64,000 nucleotides of DNA, taken from NCBI RefSeq assembly GCF_024172125.1, contig NZ_JAMZEA010000013.1, forward strand, positions 62,001-126,000, written 5' to 3'. Below, piece after piece: positions 1 to 9,013 of this stretch. The notes below the pieces were generated by a model, which saw only the letters and a list, made by a program, of their open reading frames with translations, was not told the origin of the DNA and did not search any database. The DNA comes from Actinomadura rupiterrae. GTDB lineage: Bacteria; Actinomycetota; Actinomycetes; Streptosporangiales; Streptosporangiaceae. The stretch's first letter is position 1, and every line of letters begins with the position of its first letter. The translations under genes were made by a program, and so were the position numbers.

Positions 1-408
1 CCCTTCTTCCTGGTCAAAGCCCTGCTGCCGCTCTTCTCACCGCACGCCTCGGTGATCCTCGTCGGCTCGGTCTCGGCGTTCATCGGCCACCAGGACGCCG
101 CGGTCTACGGCGCCGCCAAGGCCGGTCTGCTGTCCCTCGCCCGCGGGCTGACCTACGAGCTGAAGGACCGGGGCATCCGGGTCAACGGGCTGAGCCCGGG
201 ACCGACCGTCACCGACACCTTCCGACCGCTCGGCCCCGAACGCCAGGCCGCCATCTACGACGAACTCCGGCGGACCGTCCCCCTCCATCGCCTCGGCACC
301 ACCACCGAGCTGGCGAAGGCGGCCGTCTACCTCGCCTCGGACGAGTCGGCCTACACCGCCGGCACCGTCCTGCGCGTGGACGGCGGCATTGGAGAACTCG
401 CGTACTGA
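1..408 (+). CDS. SDR-family oxidoreductase, C-terminal part (5' end outside window)
   Basis: The reading frame is open from base 1, so the N-terminal Rossmann nucleotide-binding half lies upstream of the window. What remains shows the SDR catalytic region: a serine in VGSVS, then YGAAK matching the YxxxK motif, then the usual RVNGLSPGPTVT segment and a C-terminal RVDGG. The family reduces or oxidises small alcohols and ketones with NAD(P)H in the cytoplasm; the substrate cannot be told from sequence. It converges with the kinase gene that follows. SDR identity is secure; the specific role is unknown. Confidence 0.9.
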   Translation, partial: PFFLVKALLPLFSPHASVILVGSVSAFIGHQDAAVYGAAKAGLLSLARGLTYELKDRGIRVNGLSPGPTVTDTFRPLGPERQAAIYDELRRTVPLHRLGTTTELAKAAVYLASDESAYTAGTVLRVDGGIGELAY

Positions 409-434
409 ACGCCGTCCGCGCCTTCGATGGGAGT

Positions 435-1160
435 TCAGATCCGGAGGATTCTCGGGTGGTCGAAGTCGGTGTTGTCGACGACGACCTCGGCCAGGCGCGC
501 CGGCCCGACTTCGGCGATGTAGAGGCGTTCGGCGGGGACGTAGCGGTCGCGGTGCAGGCTTTCGGCACCGCTACCCTCCATCGCCTGGTCTCGGGCGATG
601 CCCCTCCGGAGCGACACCTCCGGATCCACTTCGAGCCAGATCCGCAGGTCCCAGTGCTCGTTGATCTCCGGACGGAAGGCGAAGACCCCGTCGACGACGA
701 CCACGGCGTCCGGTGGCGCCTGCACCGTGATCGCCGAGTGGTCCTGCTGGGTGAGCGGGTCGATGCCGCAGAGGACGCACCGTCCCGAACCGCGCGGCCC
801 GGCGGGTTGCAGCAGCAGGCTCACGATCGCCGGGTAATCGAAGGCGTTGCGGTAGTAACCCTCGCCGGAGGTGCGGTCGTAGAGATGGGCCTCCCGCCAT
901 GGCCGTTTGAAGTCGTCCAGGCTCGCCCTCAGCACCGGACGTCCAGCAGCGCTGATCTGCTCGGCCAGCTCGTGGCCCAGGCCGGTCTTGCCTGCGGCGG
1001 TCAGGCCGTCGATCGCCACCCGCAGCCGTCCCGCGCCCAGGCGGAGGATGCGCTCGGCGATCCGCTCGACCACCGCGGTGCGCTCAGGCGTCCCGGCAGG
1101 GGGCGTGGGCTGCTGCCAAGTCGAGACCGAACGATGAACCCGCGCGCGTCGAACTTCCAT
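435..1160 (-). CDS. Uridine kinase-like P-loop protein
   Basis: A 241-residue cytoplasmic protein starting at ATG. Residues 49-60 read AIDGLTAAGKTG, a Walker A loop, and DDFKRP near residue 82 matches the acidic DDF motif seen in uridine kinase/phosphoribulokinase-type proteins. The middle carries VVVVDGVFAF, the typical strand before the lid region. Family members phosphorylate nucleosides or related small molecules with ATP. The actinomycete branch is usually annotated only as uridine kinase-like, and nothing nearby indicates a nucleoside salvage operon, so the substrate is uncertain. Confidence 0.8.
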   Translation of the reverse strand: MEVRRARVHRSVSTWQQPTPPAGTPERTAVVERIAERILRLGAGRLRVAIDGLTAAGKTGLGHELAEQISAAGRPVLRASLDDFKRPWREAHLYDRTSGEGYYRNAFDYPAIVSLLLQPAGPRGSGRCVLCGIDPLTQQDHSAITVQAPPDAVVVVDGVFAFRPEINEHWDLRIWLEVDPEVSLRRGIARDQAMEGSGAESLHRDRYVPAERLYIAEVGPARLAEVVVDNTDFDHPRILRI

Positions 1161-1270
1161 GACGCGAAGCTAGCGCTCCGACCACGGCTTCACCGAGCTG
1201 GCACCAACTGCCCCTGCAGCAAATGCCCCTACAGCAAATGCCCCTGCAGTGGGTGCTCGCGTCCGCGGGG

Positions 1271-1966
1271 TCAGGGGTGGGCGATGCGTTCGAGCCAGCG
1301 TTGGAGGAGGGCGGTTTCGACTGGTTCCAGGGCCTCGGTGCCGCCGAGTTGGAGTTGCGCCCGCAGGCGTAGCGCGGCGGTCCGCAGGGGGTCGGCATCG
1401 TCCTGGGCGGACGGGGTGGTGAGCACCTGGGAGAAGACGGCGGCGCGCATGCGATGGGAGAGCGCGGGGTCGTCGAACAGCGCGGGACGGGCGATGTGGT
1501 CCAGGGCAACGCCGATGTTGGCCGGCAGGATCAGCTGCGCGGCGGTCTGCGGGTCGAGCTTCAAAGCGCCCACCGCCGCGCATCGGGTGAGCGTGGCCAC
1601 CAGCAGTTCCGTCACGCGGTCTCGCGCCGTCGAGTGCGACCACGGGCGGGGCGTGAACATCAGCTGGTAGAGGGCCGGGTTCGCCTGGGCGAACGCCATG
1701 TGGCCGTCCCAGCCGGCGTGCAGGTCGGCGACCGGGTCGCCGGTCTGCTCCTGGGCGGCCTTGAGCGCGGTGTACCGCTCGTAGCCGTGGTCGGCGACGG
1801 CGTCGAGCAGCCCGCGCTTGTCACCGAACAGCCGGTAGAGCACGGGCTGGCTCACGCCGACGGCCTCGCAGACCGCCCGCGTGGCGATCTCGTGGTCGGA
1901 GGACGAGGCCAGCTGCCGTTCCGCCGCCTCGATCATCGCCGCGCGAAGCGGGTCCACCTCTGCCAT
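1271..1966 (-). CDS. TetR/AcrR-family transcriptional regulator
   Basis: A 231-residue protein with an N-terminal helix-turn-helix: ATRAVCEAVGVSQPVLYRLFGDK at about residues 28-50 is the classic TetR recognition region. The C-terminal ligand-binding half is diverse, as usual. It is divergent from the SDR gene starting at 2078 with about 110 bases between them, which suggests that it represses the SDR/tautomerase pair and itself. The inducer is unknown. Confidence 0.88.
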   Translation of the reverse strand: MAEVDPLRAAMIEAAERQLASSSDHEIATRAVCEAVGVSQPVLYRLFGDKRGLLDAVADHGYERYTALKAAQEQTGDPVADLHAGWDGHMAFAQANPALYQLMFTPRPWSHSTARDRVTELLVATLTRCAAVGALKLDPQTAAQLILPANIGVALDHIARPALFDDPALSHRMRAAVFSQVLTTPSAQDDADPLRTAALRLRAQLQLGGTEALEPVETALLQRWLERIAHP

Positions 1967-1984
1967 GCGATCGATGATACCGCC

Positions 1985-2006
1985 ATCCGATAACGATGCT
2001 ACGGAT
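1985..2006. promoter_or_regulatory. Possible TetR operator between divergent genes
   Basis: The arms ATCCG and CGGAT are separated by 12 bases in the intergenic region shared by the TetR gene and the SDR gene. The arms are short, so this is only a candidate site. Confidence 0.3.
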
Positions 2007-2077
2007 CTGTGCTAGCGTGGCGTCGTAACACTGATACGGCCCTGCCGTACCGGCGATATCGAGCAAGGGGGTTCTCT

Positions 2078-2812
2078 ATGAGTGAGCAGCGTGTTGCCGT
2101 CGTCAGCGGCGGCTCCCGCGGGATTGGCAAGGCCGTCGCTGTGGCGCTGGCGGCGCGCGGCTTCGCGGTCGCGGTGGGGTTCCAGGGGGCGGCCTCCGCC
2201 GCCGCTCAGGTGGTGGAGGAGATCACCGCGTCCGGGGGCCGGGCGATCCCGGTCCAGGCGGACGTGGCCGATGAGGCCGCCGTCGCGGCGATGTTCGAGG
2301 CAGCCGAGCAGTCCTTCGGCGGGGTGGACGTGGTCGTCAACTCCGCGGGACGGCTGGCGCTCTCCCCCATCGCCGACCTCGATCTGGACGAGCTGGACGC
2401 CCTGCACCGCACCAACATCCGCGGCGCGTTCGTGATGGCCCGCGAGGCCGCGCGCCGCGTGCGCGACGGGGGCGCGGTCATCAACCTGTCCACCTCGGTG
2501 GTCGGCCTGCAGTTCCCGACCTACGGCGCGTACGCCGCGAGCAAGGGCGCCGTCGAGGCGATGACGCTGGTGCTCGCCCGCGAGCTACGCGGACGCGACA
2601 TCACGGTCAACGCTGTAGCGCCCGGCCCGACCGCCACCGAGCTGTTCCTGGACGGCAAGGACGAGGAGACGATCCAGCGGCTCGCCCAGCAGCCGCCGCT
2701 GGAGCGGCTCGGCACCCCCGAGGACATCGCCGAGGTCGTCTGCTTCCTGGCCGGCCCGGCCGGACACTGGGTCAACGGGCAGGTCGTCCGCGCAAACGGC
2801 GGCATCATCTGA
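2078..2812 (+). CDS. SDR-family oxidoreductase
   Basis: A 244-residue classical short-chain dehydrogenase. The cofactor loop GGSRGIG lies at residues 11-17, the NSAG-type motif reads NSAGRL, and catalytic Ser, Tyr and Lys fall in NLSTSVVG and YAASK. RANGG at the C-terminus replaces the common RVDGG. The ATG at 2078 follows GCAAGGGGG; an in-frame start further upstream has no conserved residues. It is probably co-transcribed with the tautomerase at 2913 and controlled by the divergent TetR. The likely role is reduction or oxidation of a small carbonyl compound. Confidence 0.9.
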   Translation: MSEQRVAVVSGGSRGIGKAVAVALAARGFAVAVGFQGAASAAAQVVEEITASGGRAIPVQADVADEAAVAAMFEAAEQSFGGVDVVVNSAGRLALSPIADLDLDELDALHRTNIRGAFVMAREAARRVRDGGAVINLSTSVVGLQFPTYGAYAASKGAVEAMTLVLARELRGRDITVNAVAPGPTATELFLDGKDEETIQRLAQQPPLERLGTPEDIAEVVCFLAGPAGHWVNGQVVRANGGII

Positions 2813-2912
2813 TCCCCCCGCGCACGACGGGCCGTCCCCGTCACCGGAGCATCGAGGACATGCCGTCCTCGACCGCCTCCCTGTGAATCACCACCACGAG
2901 AAAGGTCGCATC

Positions 2913-3119
2913 ATGCCGTTCGCCAACCTCAAGGTCCCTGCCGACACCCTGACCCCCGAGTCCAAGAAGAAGCTCATCGACGCCGTCACCGACGCCTTCG
3001 CCAACGTGTACGGCGAGCGCGCCCGGGCTACGACGCTGGTCCTGGTCGATGAGGTTCCCGATGGCGGCTGGGGCCTCGGCGGCAACATCCTCACCGCCGA
3101 AATGCTCGGCCGCAGCTGA
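2913..3119 (+). CDS. 4-oxalocrotonate tautomerase-family protein
   Basis: A 68-residue protein beginning MPF, so removal of Met would expose the catalytic Pro-1 of the tautomerase superfamily. Only the ATG at 2913 gives that arrangement, which decides the start; GAGAAAGG precedes it. Length and the pattern of an N-terminal strand, a long helix and a second strand fit 4-OT subunits, which assemble as oligomers. It follows the SDR gene with about 100 bases between them and may act with it on a keto/enol substrate. The exact reaction is unknown. Confidence 0.85.
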   Translation: MPFANLKVPADTLTPESKKKLIDAVTDAFANVYGERARATTLVLVDEVPDGGWGLGGNILTAEMLGRS

Positions 3120-3128
3120 CCCCAACCC

Positions 3129-3162
3129 TCGGGGCCGGACACCCTCCCGGGTCCGGCCCCGA
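3129..3162 (+). terminator. Rho-independent-type hairpin after the tautomerase gene
   Basis: A perfect 12-base stem (TCGGGGCCGGAC with its complement) and a 10-base loop lie 10 bases after the stop. There is no long T run, which is common in high-GC actinomycetes. Confidence 0.8.
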
Positions 3163-3213
3163 CTTCTTGCCGACAGACTCGTCTGCGGGCGCGAGGCCCG
3201 AACGCTTTGGCCG

Positions 3214-3993
3214 TCAGAAGGCGTCGACGTACACGTACACCCGGTCGAAGCGGAGAGCGGCCAGGTCGGCGCGGCGGATGACCCAGTGGAACAGGCCCGC
3301 TTCCAACTCCTCGCAGTCGTCTTCACCGCGCCAGGTGGCCAGCAACGTCCACTCGTCGCCGTCGGGTAGCGGCAGTTCGTCCCGGACGACCTCGATCGGG
3401 TCGTCGTTGAACACCACCGGCTCGCCGCCCAGCTGCAAACGCCAGTGCGGACGCCAGCCGACCACGTGCGACCAGGCTGACTCCAGTTCGGCCGCCCGCT
3501 CCGACTCCTCGTCGTCGTCCTCCTCGCGCCACGGCCACGACCACTGGTGGAAGCAGAAGTCCAGCCGCGCCCGGCGATAGGCGCCCGGACCGTCGTCCGG
3601 ATCGTCCGAACGCTCCACCAAGGGTGTCCCGGCAGGCAGGTACCGGACGGCGTCGGCGGTCACTGCTCCGCTGCCCGGATCGGGGTCGGCGAAGAACAGC
3701 AGCCGACCCTCGGTGGGCAGTGGCAGATCGGTCGCGCCCGGAGGCAAGGCCGCGCAGTCGACGGACGCGACGAACGCCGCCTTCGGCGCGGGAGCGTCTT
3801 CCGGCAGCGGCGGATGCCCGCCGGTCAGCGCCACCACCGGGCCGGGCCCGTCCGACGCCAGGTAGACGGCCGGACGAGCGGTGCTGATGTAGGACTCCAC
3901 CTCGGCGGCCTCAAAACCGCGGGCCGCGGCCTCCGCGCGGAAGCGGGCGCCCCTCGCCGCCGGGGTCTCGTCAATGCCTTGGGTATCGGTCAC
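3214..3993 (-). CDS. DUF1963/YwqG-like protein
   Basis: A 259-residue acidic cytoplasmic protein. The pattern of GGHPPLPED, FVASVDCAALP, LLFFADPD and a late LGGEPVVFNDD resembles the DUF1963 (YwqG) fold, in which repeated segments bury aromatic residues around a conserved GG. Family members are of unknown function and often lie near polymorphic toxin or accessory loci. No signal peptide or catalytic motif is seen. It converges with the tautomerase gene across the hairpin at 3129. Confidence 0.7.
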   Translation of the reverse strand: MTDTQGIDETPAARGARFRAEAAARGFEAAEVESYISTARPAVYLASDGPGPVVALTGGHPPLPEDAPAPKAAFVASVDCAALPPGATDLPLPTEGRLLFFADPDPGSGAVTADAVRYLPAGTPLVERSDDPDDGPGAYRRARLDFCFHQWSWPWREEDDDEESERAAELESAWSHVVGWRPHWRLQLGGEPVVFNDDPIEVVRDELPLPDGDEWTLLATWRGEDDCEELEAGLFHWVIRRADLAALRFDRVYVYVDAF

Positions 3994-4042
3994 GGGAGCG
4001 AGCCTAGGGCCCGATTGGCCGGTGGTCTCCCGGGATCGCGAT

Positions 4043-4072
4043 GCTCGGCCTCGCCGGGCGGCGAGGCCGAGC
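4043..4072 (-). terminator. Strong hairpin downstream of the lipase gene
   Basis: A perfect 13-base stem, GCTCGGCCTCGCC with its complement, and a 4-base loop lie about 105 bases beyond the lipase stop. It is suited to ending leftward transcription. Confidence 0.7.
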
Positions 4073-4178
4073 GCAACGCGTTCGGCTTGGGAAAGAGCGC
4101 CTGCCGAGACGAAAGGCGCCGACAGCCAGATGTCAGCCGAGCCGATCAGTCGTCACGAAACGCACCCGTGCACCAGGC

Positions 4179-5384
4179 TCAGCAGGTGGTCGGGGCAGGC
4201 TTGTGGGCGAAGCGGTCGCTCAGGTAGGTGAGGGCGTCGCCGGAGCGGGTGAGGGCCTCGGTCACGTGGCCGCCGAGCGGGTCGCGGACCGACTGGACGG
4301 ACGTGCCGCCCGCGCACCAGGCCTTGACCAGCGTGTCGTCCTGCCCGACCGGGACGATCTCGTCGGCGATCGTGTGGTAGTCGTAAACCGGCGCCAGCGG
4401 CGCGGCCGCGCCCAAGGTGTTCCGCTTGAGCATCGCCGCGACCGAGGGGACGGACGAGAAGTCGGGCACGGTGACGTAGTCGGACATCTTCTTGAAGGCG
4501 AAGCCGAGCAGCAGGTCGTTGGTGCACTTGCCTGCGGCCGCCTTCATGGCCGCCTTGCCGTCGGCGTTGAGCAGCGTGTCGATGCGCGCCTCGGGGAACT
4601 CGGTCATCAGGCCGTACTCGCTGCCGATCTCGAACCCGCTGAAGGGGCCGCCGTCCAGGGAGCGGCCGACGATGCCGGGATCGGCGGGAGTGCCGCCGAT
4701 GGCCGCTCCGGCGAGCTTCACCTCCGGCGCATAGGATGGCTGGAGTTGGGCGGCCCATCCGGTCGCCTCGGCTCCGCCGGAGTAGCCGTCCAGGCCCCAG
4801 GGGTTGCCTTCACCGATGCCCGCGGCCTTGACGCGCTTGACGGCTCTGATCCCGTCCAAGACCGCGTGCCCGGCCTGCGGCCCGGCCATGTACACCGACT
4901 TGGGGCCCTCGAAGTCGGGGAAGGCGACCGCGTACCCCTTGTTGATCATCGGGGGTGCGAGGACGGCGGTCGGGGCGTCCTGCAGGGCGCCCTTGGCCAG
5001 CAGGTAGGACGGGGCGCACTGGGTGCCGGTGGCGTCCTCGGCCAGCTGCAGCGAGATCACCGGCCGGGGGCCCGAACCCGTCCAGGGGGTCTTCGGGACG
5101 GCCAGGGTGGTGACGGCGAGTTCGGGCGCGCCGTGCGAATCGTTGGTCCGGTAGGAGATCTGCCAGGCGTCGGTGTCGGTCAGGCCCGGCATGGTGAGGG
5201 CGACGGGCCGAGTGGCGATCGGGGTGCCGGGCGCGTAGGTGCCGATGTCGGCCGGGGCGGCGTAGAAGGGGTCCTGGTCGGGCACCTGCGAACCCGCGAC
5301 GATCGGGTCCGCCGAGGCCGTGCCGGTTCCCGTCAGCGCTGCGGCCGCCAGCGCGACGGCCAGGCAGGCGCTTGCTGTTCTCAT
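4179..5384 (-). CDS. Secreted lipase, LIP family (first of two)
   Basis: A 401-residue protein. The first 26 residues form a Sec signal peptide: MRTA, a hydrophobic Ala/Leu stretch and a TASA cleavage region. The nucleophile elbow is GYSGG with Ser202; a late Asp in VPVGQDD and His in GGHVTE complete an alpha/beta hydrolase triad. Architecture and length fit the secretory lipase (LIP) family that hydrolyses long-chain esters outside the cell. The ATG at 5384 puts the signal peptide at the N-terminus. A paralogue lies at 56387-57661. It sits downstream of the conservon operon on the same strand, with about 110 bases between. Confidence 0.88.
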   Translation of the reverse strand: MRTASACLAVALAAAALTGTGTASADPIVAGSQVPDQDPFYAAPADIGTYAPGTPIATRPVALTMPGLTDTDAWQISYRTNDSHGAPELAVTTLAVPKTPWTGSGPRPVISLQLAEDATGTQCAPSYLLAKGALQDAPTAVLAPPMINKGYAVAFPDFEGPKSVYMAGPQAGHAVLDGIRAVKRVKAAGIGEGNPWGLDGYSGGAEATGWAAQLQPSYAPEVKLAGAAIGGTPADPGIVGRSLDGGPFSGFEIGSEYGLMTEFPEARIDTLLNADGKAAMKAAAGKCTNDLLLGFAFKKMSDYVTVPDFSSVPSVAAMLKRNTLGAAAPLAPVYDYHTIADEIVPVGQDDTLVKAWCAGGTSVQSVRDPLGGHVTEALTRSGDALTYLSDRFAHKPAPTTC

Positions 5385-5497
5385 GGTCACTCCAGTCGGG
5401 GGCATGGACGATGACGAGCACCCACCCTGGAGCATTCCGGCGCCTTTTCCTGCTGCGATTTCTCGCGTCCTTTCATCAGGATGTGACTATGCCGCTT

Positions 5498-6121
5498 TCA
5501 TGATGTGACTATGCCGCTTTCCGGCTCGCGCGAAGCGGCGGGGCCTTCGATGATGTGCGTCACCAGGTCGATGAGCAGGTCCCTGCTGGAATGCCGCTCG
5601 CGGGCGTCGCACAGCCGAATGGGAACGGCCGCGGAAAGGCCGAGAGCCGCACGGACCTCCTCGATGCTGTAGGGCTGGACGCGGTGGAAGCAGTTGACGC
5701 CGATGAGGAACGGGATGTTCCGGCGCTCGAAGAAGTCGATGGCGGCGAAGCTGCTGTCCAGGCGGCGGGTGTCGGCCAGGACGATCGCGCCCAGCGCACC
5801 GACCGCCAGCTCGTCCCACATGAACCAGAACCGGTCCTGGCCCGGCGTGCCGAACAGGTAGACGATCAGTTTGCTGCTGATGGTGATGCGGCCGAAGTCG
5901 AGCGCGACCGTGGTGGTGTCCTTGTCCTCGATGCCGGTGAGATCGTCGACGGCGCTGCTGGTCTCGGTGATGAGTTCCTCGGTCCGCAGCGGAGGCACCT
6001 CGCTCACCGACCCCACCGCCGTGGTCTTGCCGACGCCGAAACCGCCGGAGACCAGGATCTTGACGGTGGTGGCGTCCAGGGCGGCCTGGGGGCTCTGCCC
6101 GCTAGAGGGCGCGGAGACCAT
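5498..6121 (-). CDS. Conservon small GTPase (CvnD-type)
   Basis: A 207-residue Ras-like ATP/GTP-binding protein. The P-loop GGFGVGKTT is at residues 26-34 and the switch II motif GTPGQDRF at residues 91-98. The usual NKxD guanine-specificity motif is replaced by VNCF, as is typical of this actinobacterial family. It acts at the membrane-proximal end of a conservon relay, a proposed G-protein-like system. Its start overlaps the end of the DUF742 gene by 20 bases, so the two are translationally coupled. It is the last gene of the operon. Confidence 0.9.
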   Translation of the reverse strand: MVSAPSSGQSPQAALDATTVKILVSGGFGVGKTTAVGSVSEVPPLRTEELITETSSAVDDLTGIEDKDTTTVALDFGRITISSKLIVYLFGTPGQDRFWFMWDELAVGALGAIVLADTRRLDSSFAAIDFFERRNIPFLIGVNCFHRVQPYSIEEVRAALGLSAAVPIRLCDARERHSSRDLLIDLVTHIIEGPAASREPESGIVTS

Positions 6122-6473
6122 GGAGTACCTCCCGCAGGATCGTGATGTCGGGCCCGGCCGCCGCCGGCTGGTCGAGGGTGCGGAGGATGAGGCCCTGCTG
6201 GATGAGGTCGGCGAGCAGGACCTTGACGACCCGGAGCGGAAGGCCGACGCCCGCCGCGGCCTCGGCCACCGACAGCGGGTGCTCGCACACCCGCAGCAGC
6301 CGGGCGGACGCGTCGTCCACGCGGGCCGCGTTCACCTGCGGCTGGATGGCCACGACCAGGGTGACCACGTCCAGGTCGATGCCGTCGGTGCGGGTGCGTC
6401 CGCGAGTGAGGGTGTAGGGGCGGACGACCGGTCCCGCCGCGTCGTCGAACCACCAGCGCTGCTGTTCATCCAC
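6102..6473 (-). CDS. Conservon DUF742 protein (CvnC-type)
   Basis: A 123-residue protein of the DUF742 family: the N-terminal RPYTLTRGRT segment is diagnostic and is followed by a winged-helix-like region. It starts at GTG (6473), 16 bases after the kinase stop, and overlaps the GTPase gene. In described conservons CvnB, the Roadblock/LC7 protein, is encoded between the kinase and DUF742. Here the 16-base gap leaves no room for it, so the operon is kinase, DUF742, GTPase. Confidence 0.9.
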   Translation of the reverse strand: MDEQQRWWFDDAAGPVVRPYTLTRGRTRTDGIDLDVVTLVVAIQPQVNAARVDDASARLLRVCEHPLSVAEAAAGVGLPLRVVKVLLADLIQQGLILRTLDQPAAAGPDITILREVLHGLRAL

Positions 6474-6489
6474 TTCGGCCTCGTCCCTT

Positions 6490-8775
6490 TCAGCCGGGCG
6501 GGACGGAATCGGTTGCGGATGCGGCGCTCGTGCGAGCGTCGGCGCGGGCCTGGGCGGTGCCGCGTTGGAAGGCGGCCAGCGCGTGCGCCGAGCGTTCGTG
6601 ACTGCCCGAGTCGCGGCTGCCCGAGTCCGCGACGGGCGCAGGCGGCGGCGGTTCGGGCGCGTCCAGCAGGTTCGGGTTCAGGTTGTTCTGGGCCTGGCGC
6701 TGCGGCAGCGGAGCGCGCCGCGCCGCCGATCCCCATTGCAGCGGACCATCGCGGGTCTCGGGTTCCGCGGGGTATCCAGGAACCGTCGCCAGTTCCGTCG
6801 GTTCGAAAAGCAGTCCGGACGAGCCCGTCGCCGGCGGCTCGGGCAGTGCCGGGCGCGGCGGAGGCGGGGGCACGGGGGGCCGCGCCGCGGGACGCTCGTC
6901 CACCATGACGGTCGACGGCAGAAGGATCACCGCCTGCACTCCCCCGTAGACCGACTCGCGCAGCTTCACGCGGATGTCGTATTTGGCGGCCAGGTGCGCG
7001 ACCACGAACAGGCCGATCCGCAGGTCTCCGGCCAGCGCCATGAAGCTGAAGTCCGGCGGCTGGTGCAGCAGGTCGTTCAGCCGGCCGAGCACCTCGGGCT
7101 GGATGCCCAGCCCCTGGTCCTCGATCTCGACGGCGACGCCCTTGCCGACGATGTTCGCGCGGACGGTGACGCGCGTTTCCGGCGGCGAGAAGGAGGTGCC
7201 GTTGTCGACCAGTTCGGCCAGCAGGTGTCCGACGTCGGCGACGGCCGATCCGGCCAGGAAGGCGTCGGGGATGCCGCCGACCGCGACCCGGGTGTAGTCC
7301 TTGGTCTCCGAGACGGCGCCGCGGATGACGTCGTTGAGGCTGACCGGGTGCCGCCACTGCCGTCCGACCTTCTCCCCGCCGAGGATGATCAGGTTCTCGG
7401 CGTTGCGGCGGGCGCGGGTGGCCAGGTGGTCCAGGTGGAACAGCCGGTCGAGCAGGTCGGGGTTGTCCTCGGAGCGTTCGATCTGGTCCAGCTCGCGCAG
7501 CTGCCGGTGGACGATCGCCTGGCTGCGGTGGGCGATGTTGAGGAAGACCGCGCGGACGCCGTGCCGGGTCTCGGCCTCGGCGACCGCGGCGGTGACCGCC
7601 GCGTGCTGCGCCTTGCCGAACGCCTCGGCGACCTCGCCGATCTCGTCGTGGCCGAACTCCAGCCGGGGCACGGCGGACGCCGCGTCCGGCCGCTCTCCCG
7701 AACCGATCTTGGCCATCAGGGCGGGGAGGTCGCGGTCGGCCAGCTCCAGGGTCCGGTCGCGCAGCCGCCGCAGCCGGGCGACCAGCCGGTTGGCCGACCG
7801 CAGCGAGATCAGCGTGATCAGCAGGGTCAGGACCGCCACCCCGGCCGCCACCGACACCGACAGCAGCAGGGTGGAGCGGGCGTGGTGCTCGGCCAGGTCG
7901 GACTTGTAGGCCGAATGCGACAGGTACAGCTGGGTCAGCTCGTTCTGGACGGCACCGGAGGCGCGGTCCCAGCCGGAGGCGTCGAACTTCTTGCCCGCCG
8001 CGAGCGCCGCGTCGCCGGCGCGCAGGGCGGCCCATTCGGGCGAGCGGAGGAGCTGGGCGAAGCGGGCCTGCTCGCCGGGCGTGAGATTGACGATCAGCGT
8101 CGCCGGCGGTTCCCGGTAGGACGCCGACAGCACCGTGAACTGCGCGACGTTCGCGCGTGTCCGCTGGGCTTGGACGTACACGCCGAGCGAGTGCGCTTGC
8201 GCGAGGCTCTCGATGAAGGCGAACAGGTCGGACGCCACGACGTTCTCGAAGGCGACCTGCGCGTTGCTCGCCACCAGCGCGAAACGCTTGGCGCCGATGA
8301 CCAGCGCCTCCAGCATCTTGTTGTAGAAGGCGAATCCGTCGGTGGCGCTCACCTTGCCCGCGTCGAGCGCGGCCCGCATGCTCTGGAACCGCACCGCGTA
8401 CTGCCGCATCTGCGTGATCTGCCCGCTCGTCTGCGGCGCGTACTGGGCGACGTGCCCGGCCCAGCCGATCATCGCGGTGAGGTCGGCGTCGACCTTGCGG
8501 CGGACGGCGGCCAGCTCCTCGCGGTCGCCGCCGCGGCCGGCGAGCACGCCCATGGTCAGAGCGCGCTCCTTTTCCAGGTCGGCGACGTACGCGCTGGTGA
8601 TCGGGATGCCGTCGCGGTGCACGTCGGCGAACGCCTGGGAGCTCAGGCCCTGCTTGACCAGGTAACCGGACAGGCCGAACCCGATCAGCAGCATCGCGAC
8701 GACCGGGATGAGCGCGATGCTGAGGACGCGGGCCCGGATCGAGCGCGTCCGGCGGTGGACGGGGCGTTTGCTCAT
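6490..8775 (-). CDS. Conservon sensor histidine kinase with NIT-like sensor domain (CvnA-type)
   Basis: A 761-residue membrane protein. A transmembrane helix at about residues 14-42 is followed by an extracytoplasmic all-helical region resembling the nitrate/nitrite-sensing (NIT) domain. A second transmembrane helix at about 302-325 leads to a HAMP-like linker, an IAHRSQ segment near 410 in the phosphoacceptor-like region, and an HATPase domain with ELVDNG near 520 and EDQGLG near 550. The last ~150 residues are a Pro-rich disordered tail without a Roadblock fold. The start is ATG at 8775. It heads the conservon operon; the signal it senses is unknown. Confidence 0.88.
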   Translation of the reverse strand: MSKRPVHRRTRSIRARVLSIALIPVVAMLLIGFGLSGYLVKQGLSSQAFADVHRDGIPITSAYVADLEKERALTMGVLAGRGGDREELAAVRRKVDADLTAMIGWAGHVAQYAPQTSGQITQMRQYAVRFQSMRAALDAGKVSATDGFAFYNKMLEALVIGAKRFALVASNAQVAFENVVASDLFAFIESLAQAHSLGVYVQAQRTRANVAQFTVLSASYREPPATLIVNLTPGEQARFAQLLRSPEWAALRAGDAALAAGKKFDASGWDRASGAVQNELTQLYLSHSAYKSDLAEHHARSTLLLSVSVAAGVAVLTLLITLISLRSANRLVARLRRLRDRTLELADRDLPALMAKIGSGERPDAASAVPRLEFGHDEIGEVAEAFGKAQHAAVTAAVAEAETRHGVRAVFLNIAHRSQAIVHRQLRELDQIERSEDNPDLLDRLFHLDHLATRARRNAENLIILGGEKVGRQWRHPVSLNDVIRGAVSETKDYTRVAVGGIPDAFLAGSAVADVGHLLAELVDNGTSFSPPETRVTVRANIVGKGVAVEIEDQGLGIQPEVLGRLNDLLHQPPDFSFMALAGDLRIGLFVVAHLAAKYDIRVKLRESVYGGVQAVILLPSTVMVDERPAARPPVPPPPPRPALPEPPATGSSGLLFEPTELATVPGYPAEPETRDGPLQWGSAARRAPLPQRQAQNNLNPNLLDAPEPPPPAPVADSGSRDSGSHERSAHALAAFQRGTAQARADARTSAASATDSVPPG

Positions 8776-9013
8776 TCGCCGCACTGTTCCCCCTTGGGCA
8801 AGGAAGGTCCGGCGATGACGAGCTACCGCCGCCGCCGCGACGGTCGTTGTGCCGTGAGGCGCACCAGGACTGAAGCTGGCACGACGGTAGGGAGGGACGA
8901 CGCGCAGGACATCGTCGATTTCGCGCGGAGGTCTGCCGGAAAGTGAGTACCGCCGGGCCGGTGCGCACGCTAGGCACGTCGTCCTTCGGTGAATCGCACA
9001 AAGGACGCTGCCG

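Noticed and set aside
6565..8946. Long rightward open frame opposite the kinase
   Set aside because: Its composition is that expected of the complement of a high-GC gene, with no recognisable family.
6332..9001. Long leftward open frame (889 codons) overlapping the conservon kinase
   Set aside because: It is a frame-shifted shadow rich in Arg, Pro and Gly with no domain. The kinase frame holds all the motifs.
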